64,000 nt of DNA from Streblospio benedicti (GCA_019095985.1 CM032667.1:40651826-40715825), one strand, 5' to 3'. Counted from the stretch's first letter, positions 24,330 through 37,664 are shown. The notes: generated by a model not told the origin, from the letters alone. A program made the numbers and translations.

Positions 24330-27300
24330 TCACCTCTTTGTCTTCTGCTGCGCGCTTTGCCTGCTTGTTCCAGCCACCAGTGGAACCTTGAACGGAGGGT
24401 CCTTCGCCAGGGCATCCAGGGAGTACGCCAGTCTGGGGAGTATGGAGTGAAAACAGAGATACTGAATGTTTATTAAAGAACATAGAGCCCTGGGAGTTGT
24501 TGTGAATGGGCATTCAATGGGATTCAGCAGTACACTTAAATAGTCAATAGTAAACTTTTTCTTACCACGCAATGGCGGATCTAATATACAAAGAACCATA
24601 ACAATTTTGTAATAAAAAAACAGTTTCTAACCAATTCACAATATGTTCCTTGTCAATCAAAAGGAACCTAATGGTTAGAAACTGTTTTTTTAATTAAATA
24701 AATGTTGTGGATATTAATACATTAGATCCGCCATTGCATGGTAAGTAAAATATACAATATGAGACCATATGCATGTATACCACCATCTAAACACTGTTTT
24801 CAGCAATATAAACATATTCACCATAAGATTGTTTAATGGGACTGGAAGATGAATTAAAATAAGTTTGATTCACGCTCGCTGAGGTCGGGTAAATCAGATA
24901 TCAACCTGTTAAATCTGGACTTATTCTAAGCTATAGGCTATGTCACAATTGTAGTAATCTATGGCTACGCAAGTGTGACAGGACTGCCCATTACTCACTT
25001 GTCCCAGAGTTGAGTGGAGGAGACCAGGATGTCGTGCATCTCTTGTCCACACTGCTGCAGCATGGGCGTGAAGGCCATACGAAAACCGTCCACACAGCAG
25101 TGCAGGTACAGCCCAAGCTCGCTGAAAAATCGTGCAATTTCCAGACTGACCACTCACTGACCACTTGACGCTGCAGTGTCAAGCCACACTCTACTAGTAA
25201 TTGCAGCACCCGGTTTTTGTGTTGTGCAACACAGAGCTACTCCAACAATTGCCAGGCGTTAGTGGCTACGTGATGACAAAATTAAAAATACCATAATCGT
25301 GAATACTTTGTCTTGTTCCATAAGGTGGCATATAATTGTATGCTCCCACTGTTAATAATACATAAAACATCAATTATATAGAAATATATATAATTTATAT
25401 AGAAATTCAATTAATCTGCAACTAATCCCTTTCCCTAAAAAATGCATCTCAATGAGCCTTAAGCGCGTTTGATAATGCCAGTGATAAATACTAACCAATC
25501 ATTCTCTAACCCACGATCATTCAATGAATGCGCATTTCCCGTTTGCTGGCCATTCAGTGACCACCACTCACTATCTACTACTTGGAAATATAGTTTGACC
25601 ACTCACTGACCTCAAAGTTCATCAATCAATTTTGACACACTCAATACATTCAAGAACCGAGTCTAATAAACAATAAAGCCACTGGGGTGAGAGCTGTTGG
25701 ATCCTATAAAATTTCAAAATACACAATGTACTCTTCAATGATTAGGGCTCTGTAGAGCTGAAAAGCTTTAAAATAAAAACGTTTTGACTACTTTTAAACA
25801 TTGATTATCTAAAATATAGCATAGAGAGGAAAACAAAAAGTACAAAGATCTTCAATGTAAGAGTTTTTGAACGTGTGCACTCACTAGTACAGTTTCCCGG
25901 TCCTCTCATCGGGCCAGTACTCATCGGGGAAGCCCTCACTATGGATTACGTGGAGAGCCAAATCAAGGAATAAGCCTCGGCAGAGTTGCACGGCAGACTG
26001 TCGTTGTTGTACTTGGACAAAATGTGAGGCACATCACAGTGGTGTCTCACTGCAATATATAGAGTGCTCTCAAACATGCACTGACAAAATATTTTTAATT
26101 TGTAACTGCCCGTTATTCACATTGAATATTTTCAAAACAATAATACGGGGTCAAATTTTATTCATGATGATATCTACATAGTCCCGCCGGTAAAGGTTCT
26201 AGCTGGAAAACAGAAGGACTCACTAGCATACCTGATAAAGTTATGATAAATTCCTCAGGTCAGTAGTAAACGGTGCAGGTTAGAATAGAGGCATAAGGAC
26301 AGACTGCCATATTGCCCACAGTGGATAAGTGCTTATTCATCCTCACTGCACCCAGGTCTATATTTGCGTCAATCAGTCATGTGTCTGAGCGTTTTTAACT
26401 CATTTAAATTGATTCAACTGCCTTGTAAGCCTGCCTGCCTGCCTGCCTGCCAGTACAGCCAAACAGAAGAACTCACTAGCAAGGGCTGCGAAGTTACACA
26501 TGGAGCTCCAACCGATTGTCCTCTGCCAACTAACGGAATCAACCAATTAACTAACTCGGGGCCAACTGCCTTGAACCAACCCAGCAAACCAACCAAGTGC
26601 ATGTTCCTGAAACTAACCAACCAGAACATCCAGATTGTCTATGTTAACGCAGCAAAGTCTTGTGTTCCGTTCAATTGTAACTAGCTTTACTAACCATTTA
26701 TGTATGTCTCCGGATAAGCTAGAGAGTTTACCAATGAACTGATTTCGTTTCAATCTTTACACAACTATGAGACATGAGGGCGACATCAAAAGTGATTCGA
26801 TTTTGGCCATTTTGCCAATTAAAGTGTGCTCCACTGGGCCATTTATGGTCCATTTTCAACATTCTTACCAGTTGGGTTGTTTACAAAGTTGTGTAAACTG
26901 ACATTGCCTGCTTTTAAAATTAAAACCAGCAAAAGGATCATAATCAATTCACCCCATCCTGCTATACTAACCTGCACATGTCTATTAGGAACTGTGTTGG
27001 GTCTTTGAGATAGTCGGGTTTGAATGGCATGTGTTCAACACCGTCCGCAATACACGTCATCATGTCCACACCCAGCTCTTTAAATGTACAGCGGATGTTT
27101 GGGGGTGGTGGTGCAGACACGCCATCGGCAACAGGGCGTGAGGCTTCTGGGTATCCGTGTGGGCAGTGGCTTTGGGGTGGAGCTGCCGGGTTCTTCAGGG
27201 CTGATGCGATTAGGGATTCTTTCTGCTGTAGGATATTGCCTGGTTGAGATATAATTCAAGAAATATGATAACCATTTGGCCGAGAAAACATGTGTGTCAT

Positions 27301-29910
27301 TGAGTGATGTTAAATTAAAGGTTCTTGTTTTCTTCACAATACCATTGTTCTGCTCCTATTGTCAATTCTAGACTTTTATTGGAATGCTTTTGTCCCAGGA
27401 CGTCACTTAATGGAATTTACTTGTATCTGCATTCATCATATAGATAATAAAAAAAATCACACACCAGTATTTACAACCCATTTTTCTGTCTAATTTGTTA
27501 AGTGGTTTCACCAGTAATGAGACTACTAACGGGAGATGCACAAAAACAACCGGCTCACTTTGTAATCACATCCTTCAGCAGGAGAAAATGGTCTCTAAGA
27601 CGTCTTCTGAGTAGTTGAAACATTCAATATGTAAAATTTTCATTATATTTATACATTTAGTGTTATAAAACCATGCATAAGAGCCACTAAAACAATACTT
27701 AGATAGCCGACATGTCCCCACCCACCCACTCACCCCTGCCGCCGTCTCGCACGTGGTGTTGACGCCCAGCCTGTCCCTGTAGACCCTGTCGAGCCTGGCC
27801 GTGCCCCCGCACCCAGTCTCCGGCCACCGTGGTGCACTTGCCATCCGCCCACACGGCGGCACACGACATGAGGGCCAAGTCACTGTAGCACAGACGCCAG
27901 TGCGGCTGTTCGTAGTCTTATTTTCTAATAATCCTGATTATGGGGTTATTACCAGAGGTATTAGGATTATGGTGATATCTTGCCAATGGTTGTGTAAATC
28001 ATCCACAAATGAAAGTTATTAATAGATCAGATAACTATTTATAACTATAGTGGGTTGTATTCAAAGTTAACGTAGCCTACAGCAGAACATCTCCAGTAAG
28101 AATGATTGAAAGATATTCCTTCAATAACAGTGCATATGCGTTATATTTACAGCAGTAAAATCGCATGAATCCCAGTCAGCCCAAGCAGCAGTTCGCACCT
28201 CAACTACAATTTCTGTGATGAGTTCACTATCAATGAGTGTATGTAATCTAAGCGCGTGTGCGCGCGCGCGCGCATGTGTGTGTGTGTGTGTGTGTGTTCT
28301 CTCTCACCTGCACATGAACCACAGCTGTATCTTCCTTTCCTCCTCCGCCCCATGGTTCTTGTCATTGAAGAAGCGTAGATAGGCTTCCAAGTAGGTGCCC
28401 ACTTCCTGCTGGCACTTGAGCTCGTGCGTCATGCGCCGGAACATGCACTTACTCACCTCCAGGAACACTGTCACAGGAACAGGCGGGTGAGTACAGTAGA
28501 ATCTCATCATAGTAACACACTTCGTAACTTTGGAATATTTTTTTCTCGTTGGTTGCTATACACTGTTAATGCATTTGCTTAAGTATAAACTCATTGATGA
28601 AAAAAATTTCTACTACGATTTTGTGCCTAATAACTATGGTCTATTGCACATGGTATGATTACGTTGCCATATCTATATGGTATAGTGGGTATATGAATGC
28701 TACGTCTCGTCGGCTTCGCCTATACTAAATATGTCGCTTACCCTTGTAGCCCTGGCCGCAGATGTAGCTGGCTAAGGTGTCATAGTAGTACACCCTGGGG
28801 TCCCGGTAACAGTGAGTGTACAGGTTACCCACGTCTAAGCACTGCTGATACTTCCTGTAAGTTCTGAAATAAATTTCTGTCACTTTGACTATCTTGGAAT
28901 ACTAAAGAGGACACCATTAATTTGAAAGTAAAATATAATAAAAATGATTCTTGATTACATTGTAAATTTTTACAAAGTTGTCAAATTGTGAGCTACAAAA
29001 CTAGAACAAGGATAATAGTTATATTAAGCTGAATGCTAACCATTTAAGGGGCGAAAGCAGTGAATGCTGCTATTGCAGACCAGAATACAGCATGAAAGCA
29101 AATCAAGTTATCCACAACGTCTTATTCACGAGCACAATGTACGACTGAATTAGATAGCTATCGTGCCACAGTTCTGCTTATTTTAAACGATAATCGAGTC
29201 TTCAAAGATGCAACGACTTACTAGGGTTAAAATAATGTGAAAGCAGCGAACACTTTAAAATTCAATTCACTTTTATATTTTTAGATTATTATATCAAGAT
29301 TGATTTCATAGATATTGAGTATGATCTAATGATAAGACAGAGAACAACCTCAGTCAAAATAAAATTAAATCAATATCTACAAAATCATTTAGTTCGTATG
29401 CTTAACTTTGGTTCAAAAACATCATTACTTGGACTGTACTGTGTTACTCCCAAAGTCAGATGCCATGGTTATAATGTTAATCCCATGTCTATACAATATG
29501 ACACAGAGTAGATAGTTGTTGCAAAAGTAGTGCGCTCATTAAAGTAACATTAATATAAAAAATGGTAAAATCAATGAAAACTTACTCACGCTTTATCTAA
29601 ATCATTCAGAATTGCAGTATTATGCTTTGTACCTGCAGAAGTTGTCTGTTGTGTGTTGCACTGGTGTGTGGACTGGAACAATAATGTCCAGAAAGCCGCC
29701 AATGAGCCTCCAAGAGCACCTTGCCAGCTCGTCAGGCCTTGGACACTCAACTGAAGTATTCGGGTTCAAGTCCTGACCAAGCAGAGTGGTTTGTACTGAC
29801 GGGGGGAGCAGATGGGCAATGGCTGCAGGCAAGCGAGGGTCGGCAGAAGACCCCGGGGGCAAGGTGATGCCCAGAAGCACGAGGAAGAGGAAAGCCGCGA
29901 GGGTGGCCAT
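24330..29910 (-). CDS. secreted Cys-rich protein, eight exons
   Basis: Exons, in transcription order: 29910-29633, 28863-28742, 28467-28308, 27882-27734, 27225-26972, about 26045-25885, 25121-24999, 24432-24330. All have AG/GT borders and phases that chain to about 449 aa. Residues 1-23 are a signal peptide (MATLAAFLFLVLLGITLPPG). The mature chain has regularly spaced Cys with helical-looking segments (ECPRPDELARCSW, FCRTYRKYQQCLDV, YIDMC-like ends, CCVDGFRMAFTPMLQQC), a Pro-rich linker in exon 5 and a basic Lys/Arg tail. There is no membrane segment, so it is probably extracellular. The repeated Cys pattern suggests several copies of one small helical domain, but I cannot name it. Exon 4 needs one base fewer in a G5 run (27804-27808) and exon 6 one base more (about 25940-25990) to keep frame. 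A CA/CG repeat abuts the exon 3 donor. Confidence 0.72.
24562..24744. mobile_element. nested palindromic foldback element
   Basis: The outer arms (24562-24588 and 24718-24744; TTACCAYGCAATGGCGGATC) are inverted copies with few mismatches. An inner pair of 20 nt (24614-24633 and 24672-24691) is perfect, and TTCCTT/AAGGAA pairs inside that. The whole 183 bp can fold into one long stem. It lies in the last intron of the secreted-protein gene. Probably a foldback MITE; it has no ORF. Confidence 0.7.
28253..28304. repeat. alternating CG/TG microsatellite at a splice donor
   Basis: About 50 bp of pure alternating purine-pyrimidine (GCGCGC then GTGTGT), ending a few bases from the exon 3 donor of the minus-strand secreted gene, where it reads as CA repeats followed by CG. 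Confidence 0.9.
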
Positions 29911-30398
29911 GTTCTGTTAGCTGGCGGTTGCCTGAAATCATGCCGTGGTATGATTGCAGAAGAGTCTGACTGTCCTGGTGAATATTATTGCTTTTTATGT
30001 TTATGTTGTGTTTCTGAATGTCACAGATTGCAAGCATGCTGCTTTCAGGTTCTGTACTCCTTCCGTGGGTAAAGTAGTAAATGGCCCTGGGGGTAATGTT
30101 GCTGGCTGGAGTAAGCATAGAATAGGCTACAATTCACTAACATGGATGTCTAATTTAATGGTCGAGGGTAAATCAGTCATCTTGGTAATTTTTTGCTCAT
30201 TTTAGACTGTAATCTAGACAACAATAATAGGGCATCACTGATCTAGACTCGTTACTGAAAAATCCGGAGAAAGCACCAACACACGAGTTCCTAATTAGAT
30301 TAATTTTATTTGCTAAGTACAGATGACCTCTCTGTTTGAACAAGAATTGGGCCATTTAATTTGCCAGGACGGCTCTACCGAGAAGTTCTATTGTGTTA

Positions 30399-32302
30399 TC
30401 ATGTCGAGATAGCGACATTTTCAGAGAATGTTGGCCCCAGCGCAATATACATTGTAGCTTCACCTAGGAAGTACTTCCTTTATGCTTTGAAATTGATAAC
30501 GGATATGTAGACAACATACCGCAAATATTTCTCATGCAGATCTAAATTTGAAAGGTGCATTATTTGTGATTCAGCCAGCCAGATAAAATTATAGGTCCAA
30601 AATTACAATGCTTTGTCATATGAGACATAATGGAAAGCTTAACTCGTACACTGCCAAGCTTGCTTACATTGGCATATGCATTCCAACTTCACGCATTTAT
30701 TGTTTTTTATGGTGATTGCGCAACAAACTATATCATACTGCTCACTTTGCGGCTCATTCCTTTTGCATTATGTTTTGACAAATATTATAAGTTGAATAAT
30801 TACGTTAAAATGCATGTAGAAAACAACACAATATTCACAGGTTGGCGAAGTTCATTTATATTTTTATAGTCAGTTATGATTCCCTTCATGATCACACGAG
30901 AGAAAGTTTTTAACCGAGCTTGAAAAACACGTAAAGCTCGCACACGTGTTTAATTAAGATAAAGTTAGTTGTTTAAGTTGAGTTAAACATGGTGAACCCT
31001 ATGAAAATTCCACACAATAAAAAGAGCCTAACAGTATATGATACAAATTAAGCGGATCATCATTTCAAGTGATGATTTCATCCACGTAGTTTGTACAACC
31101 AGTTAGTACTCAACATACATGATAATCGAATGCATATGACTTTATTCATGGGAGTAACATTTTTGGGACGTGGTGGGAGGGTAAATTTTTACACGTCCGT
31201 AAGAGGTTCAGACTCTGCTCAGGCTGAACCATCCACTATTCATTGATTACTCCCGGTTCATGCCGAACCCAGATGAACTATGTACTATATATTGCTGTCT
31301 AGCTGCAAGACATATATATTTTACCTTACAAAACATCTGCATATACGAATGCTTAAAAATTACATCTAATTTTAACATATGGCATATTACTGGTTTGTGT
31401 AATGTACCTTTCTCCTATGTTCTTTTTTTTGTAAGACTGCATTGCTTGTTAATCATTTAGTAGACGCAAGAAGTAAATGATGTTAATATTGCAGCCTAGA
31501 ATACAGTAATAAAATAAGCTCAGATTTATCGCGCTATATGCCTCTTTGATACTCACTGCGTTCAGGAAGTAAATCAAACATCCAAATATATGAATTTGAG
31601 CTTGTTTTAGGCTTTACACAATTAGCAGTAGACACCACGGGACCGACACCACTAACTAAGCTTGCCGTAAAGAGTTCGAGTGCCCTCATAGTCGCTGAGT
31701 TAGTGCACTGTTTGGGTAAAACAGACCTAATAGAGAATTTACCTTTATTTTGACGAACCGATCATTCGCAGAACGCAATAAGAACATGCAGGAAAATGAA
31801 ATAGGAGACAAACTATACACCACAGCATAAACAAAGCAAACTTTTAAGAAAAGAAACTGAACAAAGAACAGACGTAACTGGGGAACAATGCTCTAAAAAG
31901 CAAAACCAATATATTTTTTCTTGTAGGGTTCTAAATTTGGTGAGACACTAAATTCAAATCCGGCGAAACACATTTGACTAACTAGCATACAAAAATAGCA
32001 TACTAATAAAAAAATGCGAACTATTCAAACAGAGGAATTTTAACATTCTCACCTGTGTGTTTGTTCCAATCGAGCCAAAACGAGTCTGTTATAATATTTG
32101 TCATAAATATTAGCTTACCTAAAGCTGGGAATTCCCAGATCGGTGAAAACATGAATGAACATGAAATAGAAAACAGCACCAAAGGACTGACTATAACAAA
32201 CGAACCGAGAAGAATTACACAACCGCCGGGTGCGTTATGAAAGGAAGGGAGGACAGTCAGGTTGGCAAATTGAAAAGAATCAAGCTGCCAAAATAAATCC
32301 AT
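30399..32302 (-). CDS. putative three-exon small membrane protein
   Basis: Exon 1 32302-32119 (ATG start, GTAAGC donor), exon 2 31694-31557 (GTGAGT donor), exon 3 30463-30399 (TGA). The phases 1/1 chain without correction to 128 aa. Residues about 28-55 are strongly hydrophobic (CVILLGSFVIVSPLVLF), a likely signal anchor or membrane helix; exon 2 adds a milder hydrophobic stretch (FTASLVSGVGPVVST). The acceptor for exon 2 is an ACTCAG with a poor pyrimidine tract, and the exon 3 acceptor lies inside a palindrome (AGGAAGTACTTCCT), so the model needs transcript support. No family recognised. Confidence 0.4.
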
Positions 32303-33790
32303 CCTTCTGTTTCTGATACAAGTGTGTGAACGTTGTGGACGAGACGTTCACTAGTAGCAGACAGACTGACATCCAGGTTGCACGGCTTTATTATTCACAC
32401 CGCCTTTACAAGTCCACGTTCATGATATCAACCCGTGGGTTAGACCTACCTAATAACACGGAACTTGGCAGCAAAGCCAAAAATTTTAAATCATGCTGTA
32501 TTAATACCTCTGAACATGTCGGCAGTGGGACATCTGATTGGTTGGATTTTGGAAATTATGTCCGGGGATATTACGACCTTACATTCATGTCACTCGCCGT
32601 GAGATATGACGATGATGAGACTGACAGAACGTAGAGACTCGGTGTCACTGTGGTGTTAGGTGTTTGAGGGTATATGAGTAATGAAACTATCACTTAACGC
32701 ACAAATACGGCTAAGCATATACTAAAATTTTATTTTCTCTCTGTAAAATGTGATGCTAGTAATTGATATTAATCCCATAGGTCAGCAATGATTCAGCCAC
32801 TTTAATTTTTCCTGCTGTCCAGAAAGTAAATGTCTTCTAACAGGGAAAGTAATCATTATAAAAGATTAATTTCAAAATATGTTGTTCTTCATTGTTGTTT
32901 GCTATGGTCTGAGCCCCCAAGTGATGTACGCAAATTGTCCTGCGGGGCTCTGCCTACTCTCTAGGGGTGCTTATTTCACACCACGATCATTTGAGAGCCC
33001 TTAAATCTGACTTATGCTTAGACAGAGGTATTTATTGACAGGTATAACTCTTATAATCGATATGGACATTCAGTCCTTCTTGAAGTTTTCAATAGTTGCC
33101 TGATAACGAGACAAGTTACAGCAGAAACAACGGGAACAAGCATAACGCAAACATCAGTATCATGACAGTGGACTTTTTATGACTGTCCCGATGAAAGCTA
33201 CTAATGCCATCTGTAAATTTACAACATACGTGGAATTACAATATAGTTGCAGTTGACACGAAATACGTGACAGAAGAATTAATTCTCTATTCCAAGGCAC
33301 GTCCTTGGTGAGACATTGTGCCAATGGGTACAACACCGCGAGTGATTGAGCCGTAACATTTAGGTGTGTCCAACCCCAGCTTTATGCTTGAACTACATTA
33401 GGGTTATGAGGGTGGCTTCCAAACATAGAGTCGCCTGGCTTTAAGAAAAAATGGTAATGCAAACAGAGCTGCAAGTAACCAGAGGATTGGACGTGAAGAA
33501 AGCAGACACAACCGCCACACCCACGTGCCCAAAGAAGTGGCAGAGAGGTGGAGAGGTGGAGATATATGGAGAGGGAGAGATAATGGAGAAAACAAGAAAA
33601 AAAGGAGCCAAACATTACATATTCCCCCATACACAAACACACAAACCATCACCCCCATAAAACATCAATATCATATTTTGGAAGGATAAAAACCCAATGA
33701 AACCCACGGAATTTCATCCTGCCCTGTGTCATTGTCCTTCTCAGGCGCCGTCACTGGATGGACTAATTACATTTGCATGTAAATAGACTA
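32303..33790. other. gap between minus and plus candidate genes
   Basis: The open frame at 32326-32634 has no splice support, and I see no gene. This interval is a possible promoter region for the divergent candidates on each side. Confidence 0.4.
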
Positions 33791-33791
33791 A

Positions 33792-35398
33792 CAGACAGTG
33801 GGTGCCGTGCGCGGAATCGGGGAAGGCCACTTTAAACAGGCGAATTGGGCCAAGTGTAAAGCGGTTGACGTTACAATATACATATGATGATACTTCATTG
33901 GGAGACGTATGGACGGAGCACCCCGCCCCCACCAAACACACTCTAAAATGTCACGTCCATGCCATCTCGGCGAGCTTGGCTATTACGAAACCCATGATCT
34001 CTCCTGCATGGTTGCCCCTCTCAGATCTGCTAAAAGCTTGGATGTGCCAGTAATTGTTGCGGACCAGCAGGTTGGGTTGGAAGAGAGGATGGAGCTTAGA
34101 TTTATTTCTGGAAGAAGATCTTGCTAAAATTAATGGTTAACTATACATTGTAGTTCTTGCGAGGAAATGGCAGATCTAGGAAGAAGCTAGGGAGCGTTAC
34201 CCGAGAGTTTCATGACCACGACAGTTAAAAGTAAGCAAATTGCATGCAAATGTTGATGAAACTGGTTGTGTGTCGTGTGGGCGGAAGCTCTGCCCAGTGG
34301 CCCCACCGCCCCTGTTCCTGTCACAAAAGATTAAAGATTTGTTTATGTTTCAAAGAGATGAAGAGAGTTGTCATGTTCACTCCAATCAGTGTAGACTATT
34401 CTATGGCGACCGTTACTCAGCTATGATCAAAACAGCCAAAGTATGTTAAACTATGATAGAAAAATATGAATGAAAAATGTGCCAAGTAAATAACTTAAAC
34501 AATGTAGCCTACTACACGTAAATTGCGGGTACTACCATAGAAGTTTATCATAGAATCATGACTGGCCATGATAACTAAGTACAATCCAATGATATTCATC
34601 GAAGTGAAAATCGCGAGCTCCGTCTATAATAATGAAAGACGATGCAGCGCAATGTTTGCTGTTTTGTGTGATAAATAGTCTATAGTTGACCACTTGTGCC
34701 TTTCAATGCTGGCGCCCGTAATGAAAAAGTCTCTAATGCGGAGTCTGGTTGCCGGAGCACACCCGCCATCAGTCGGCACAAAGCCGGGCTTCCGTCCGCC
34801 CCCGTACACCCGCCGTGTATGCCACGGCACGCACAGAATCTCCACCAGGCGCAATACAGATGCTCAATGTTTGTGTGGGGACAATTTGATGCTAGGGAGG
34901 GGATTCTCGCATGTAAACACTGTATGTATGTAGTGGTTATCTTTTTGTATGTATGGGGTTGTTTTTGTTTGTTTATTTTTTCATAATCAGTACCAACAGT
35001 TCCACACCCCTCTAAAGAAAGAGGAAAAGGAGAGGAATGAAAGATGATATCGGGGGAACACCACAATGACGCCATATGATTATGTTTGGATGAAAAACAT
35101 TTCATTAAAATGCAAATGCAAGAAATTGAACTTAGCCAATTGTTTTTATTGAATTGATATTATCATAAACATACAATGCTATTCTTCTGTAATATGTTTC
35201 AAAAGACAATCATAGTAAGAGAAAACACTTTTAACTATACGAAATTTAATTCATTGACCTTTTCCAGCTGCACCATCTACTGGACAGGTGATCTGGGACA
35301 AGCTGCCACTTTCTGACGAAAGGGGTCGCTTCTTTGGTGACCACAACGGCCTCATGTGGAAATTACGCGTCATGATGACAGGTGGCGTTATGATGTAA
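33792..35398 (+). CDS. coding-like exon blocks, gene model unresolved
   Basis: Four plus-strand blocks look coding. A (about 33792-34125) reads in pieces as GEGHFKQANWAKCKAVDV and CHLGELGYYETHDLSCM with frame changes between them. B (34225-34440; ACAG acceptor, GTATGT donor) reads GCVSCGRKLCPVAPPPLF and FQRDEESCHVHSNQC. C (34686-34921; GTATGT donor) is GC-rich, reading LVAGAHPPSVGTKPGF. D (35268-35398; TTTTCCAG acceptor) reads VIWDKLPLSDERGRFFGDH to a TAA at 35396-35398. The Cys pairs in A and B suggest an extracellular or metal-binding protein. The phases between B, C and D do not chain as read, so exons may be missing or single-base errors present. Block D is the best-supported single exon. 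Confidence 0.4.
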
Positions 35399-35899
35399 TT
35401 CCATTACACGTTGATAAAATATTAAATTTGCAGATGCAGGGTTGAATGAGATAGAGTACTTGATGCCCAAAACAAATGATTAATCTAAACAGGTGCAGAG
35501 AAGAATGTAATTAGAGTAAAATGTCGAATGTCAAGGGTCAAAAGAAGAAAGAATGCCACAAGATCCGCAAGTGAAATCGTATAAAACTGTATCGTAAATT
35601 ATGGACTATGGAGTAACTGTGTCTGTCGTTAAATTAGTGAAAGAGGAAGTCAATATGTATGGAAAAGAGTTCACGCAACACAATCCACATTCACCTGTTG
35701 TATAGATAATACTCTCATTTAATAGAAAAGTGTCGTATACTTTAAAGTGAAGATGTTTTCCCACGTCACCTTTTCAACCAATCACAAACAAGTATCCCCA
35801 GCCAGCACGGGAGAATAGATTAAAACAACATGATTTAATATATACAGGCTAGTGCACTTTTTTACACAATTGTTGCAAGTTCTACTGCGCCTCCTTGTG

Positions 35900-35980
35900 T
35901 GACGTCATTATCCTCGATCAGAAGCAAAAAAAGAGCAAGTCTATAAAAATGCCACAGCTCTTGATGAGCAAGTGACGTCA
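35900..35980. promoter_or_regulatory. candidate promoter: CRE - TATA - CRE
   Basis: Two perfect TGACGTCA cAMP-response palindromes (35900-35907 and 35973-35980) flank TATAAAAA (35942-35949), with a GCACGTGT E-box about 55 bp further right. The spacing is promoter-like, but the gene served is not certain; the next plus-strand exon found is at 39247. Confidence 0.4.
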
Positions 35981-36085
35981 CAAGACTGAGATTAAAGGGC
36001 CAGGATTGACATGCCAATCATGACGTGGGGTGCACGTGTATTTTTGGTCCTCTTGTATAACAGACAGGCACTGGTTTTAATCCAC

Positions 36086-37664
36086 AGGGAAACATTCTCA
36101 TAATCATGATTTTTACATCATTCATTTACAAAAAATAGCCCCACCTCATAAACATTAAAAAATATAAAAATGTTTAAATATATTTTAAACACAAAATGTT
36201 CAGAAATATAGGCATATCTTTAGGTACATAAATAAAAACAGTCAGCCACATGTCACTTCTGTAAATCATGCTGTTTTATCTTAGATTATTTATCAACGTC
36301 CCCCCCAGTCTTCTTTTTTCATTTTGTAACTTTGTATTCAAGCAATTGATGAAAATTTTCTGACATCCATATTTGAGATTGTGTTTTCATCTGTCATGAA
36401 CGATATTACAACATGTACAAGATTTTACCAAGTTTATGCCATAACCCAATGTTGTCAATCCATTTTTAAAGTGTAGACACAACAAAGATGTTTATTCCAT
36501 TTATTGGATTATAACTGTATCTACCATTTCTTTTTATAGAACGTTAATTCAACAGAAAACTATTTATGCAATGTCTTGAAATCTTCAGATATTATGAAAT
36601 TAATACGCAGTAATACTTGTTGAAATGAGGTCCGATGTACAGTACAACCTGTCTATGTAGGCACCTCTATAATTACTTCATTGACATATTGAGAACCTCT
36701 CTGTTCATGACATCTGCCTTATATGGACAATTTTCAATTTTACAAAGGTCTCCACATAGTATAGGGTCTACTGTATTTCTTTATACTGCTTAATGGCTTT
36801 AATAATCCCACCAGACTGTTGCACTTGAATAATACAGAGAAACCACAACCACAGGAAATCTGCTGTAAAGGCGTACTTCTTCCAAAATCTAGAGATATAT
36901 AAGAGACAGACAAAGATTATAACTGACACCACTTTTATAAAGTAAAAAAGAAACCTGCAATTTCTACAAAATGTAATGTTAAAAGTAACACTAAACATCT
37001 TTCAGCAGGGGAATGACTGTAATTCCAAGAGTGCAGTGAGGCATTAATAAACTCCAACATTTCACAGAATCACATATTGGTATGTCTGGTGATCTGTTGG
37101 GTTTGATAATTATCATCCTCCTATTTTTTATTGCTCTTTACATACTAAACAAAGTTAAAGATTTGTGCTTGTTCCTTCAATCAACCTTTCATGATGCATA
37201 CAATTTTGTTATATTCTTTAATCAATGTTATGTGATGTTTTCTGGAGCCAAAAGCCCACCCAAAGTAGTCCGAAATCTTCATGAATATTCGCACACATAA
37301 TGAACTACTAATGAGCGGTGGAAAGGCCATTTTGTAATATTTGTCATAAAAGCTAGAATCATATTTGAAATTACTATTTTTGCATTAAAAGGATATATTT
37401 AAGATTCTAAGGATGGGGTGATTTAAAGAAATATCTCCACTATACAAGAGATGTGTTTCAATCTAATGACGTACTATCAGTGGTTCAGTGTATGTACCTA
37501 AAAATGTGGTCATTATTTCACAAAAAATGGCTTTTTATTTTTTTTTTCTTCTGAAAAAAAAAAACAGAGAAAAATTCTTAAATCATGTTATACCGATGTT
37601 TATGAAAATCATCTATATTAACTTAACATTAGAAAAGTAAAAAAAAAATGTTCTGGGCTTCCCC
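36086..37664 (+). repeat. dispersed 1.6-kb repeat, copy A
   Basis: Aligns over its length, in the same orientation, with 52266-53714; shared blocks include ATTCTCATAATCATGATTTT at the start and TTCTGGGCTTCCCC at the end. The ends GGGAA/TTCCCC are weakly inverted. Copy A carries about 200 bp (roughly 36808-37005) absent from B. A short hydrophobic frame in A is not kept in B, so this is most likely a non-coding, non-autonomous element. Confidence 0.8.

Noticed and set aside
32326-32634. 102-aa plus-strand open frame
   Set aside because: Lies just upstream of the first ATG of the minus-strand candidate gene and has no coding signature.
37082-37300. 72-aa hydrophobic frame inside repeat copy A
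   Set aside because: Not preserved in copy B, so not under selection.
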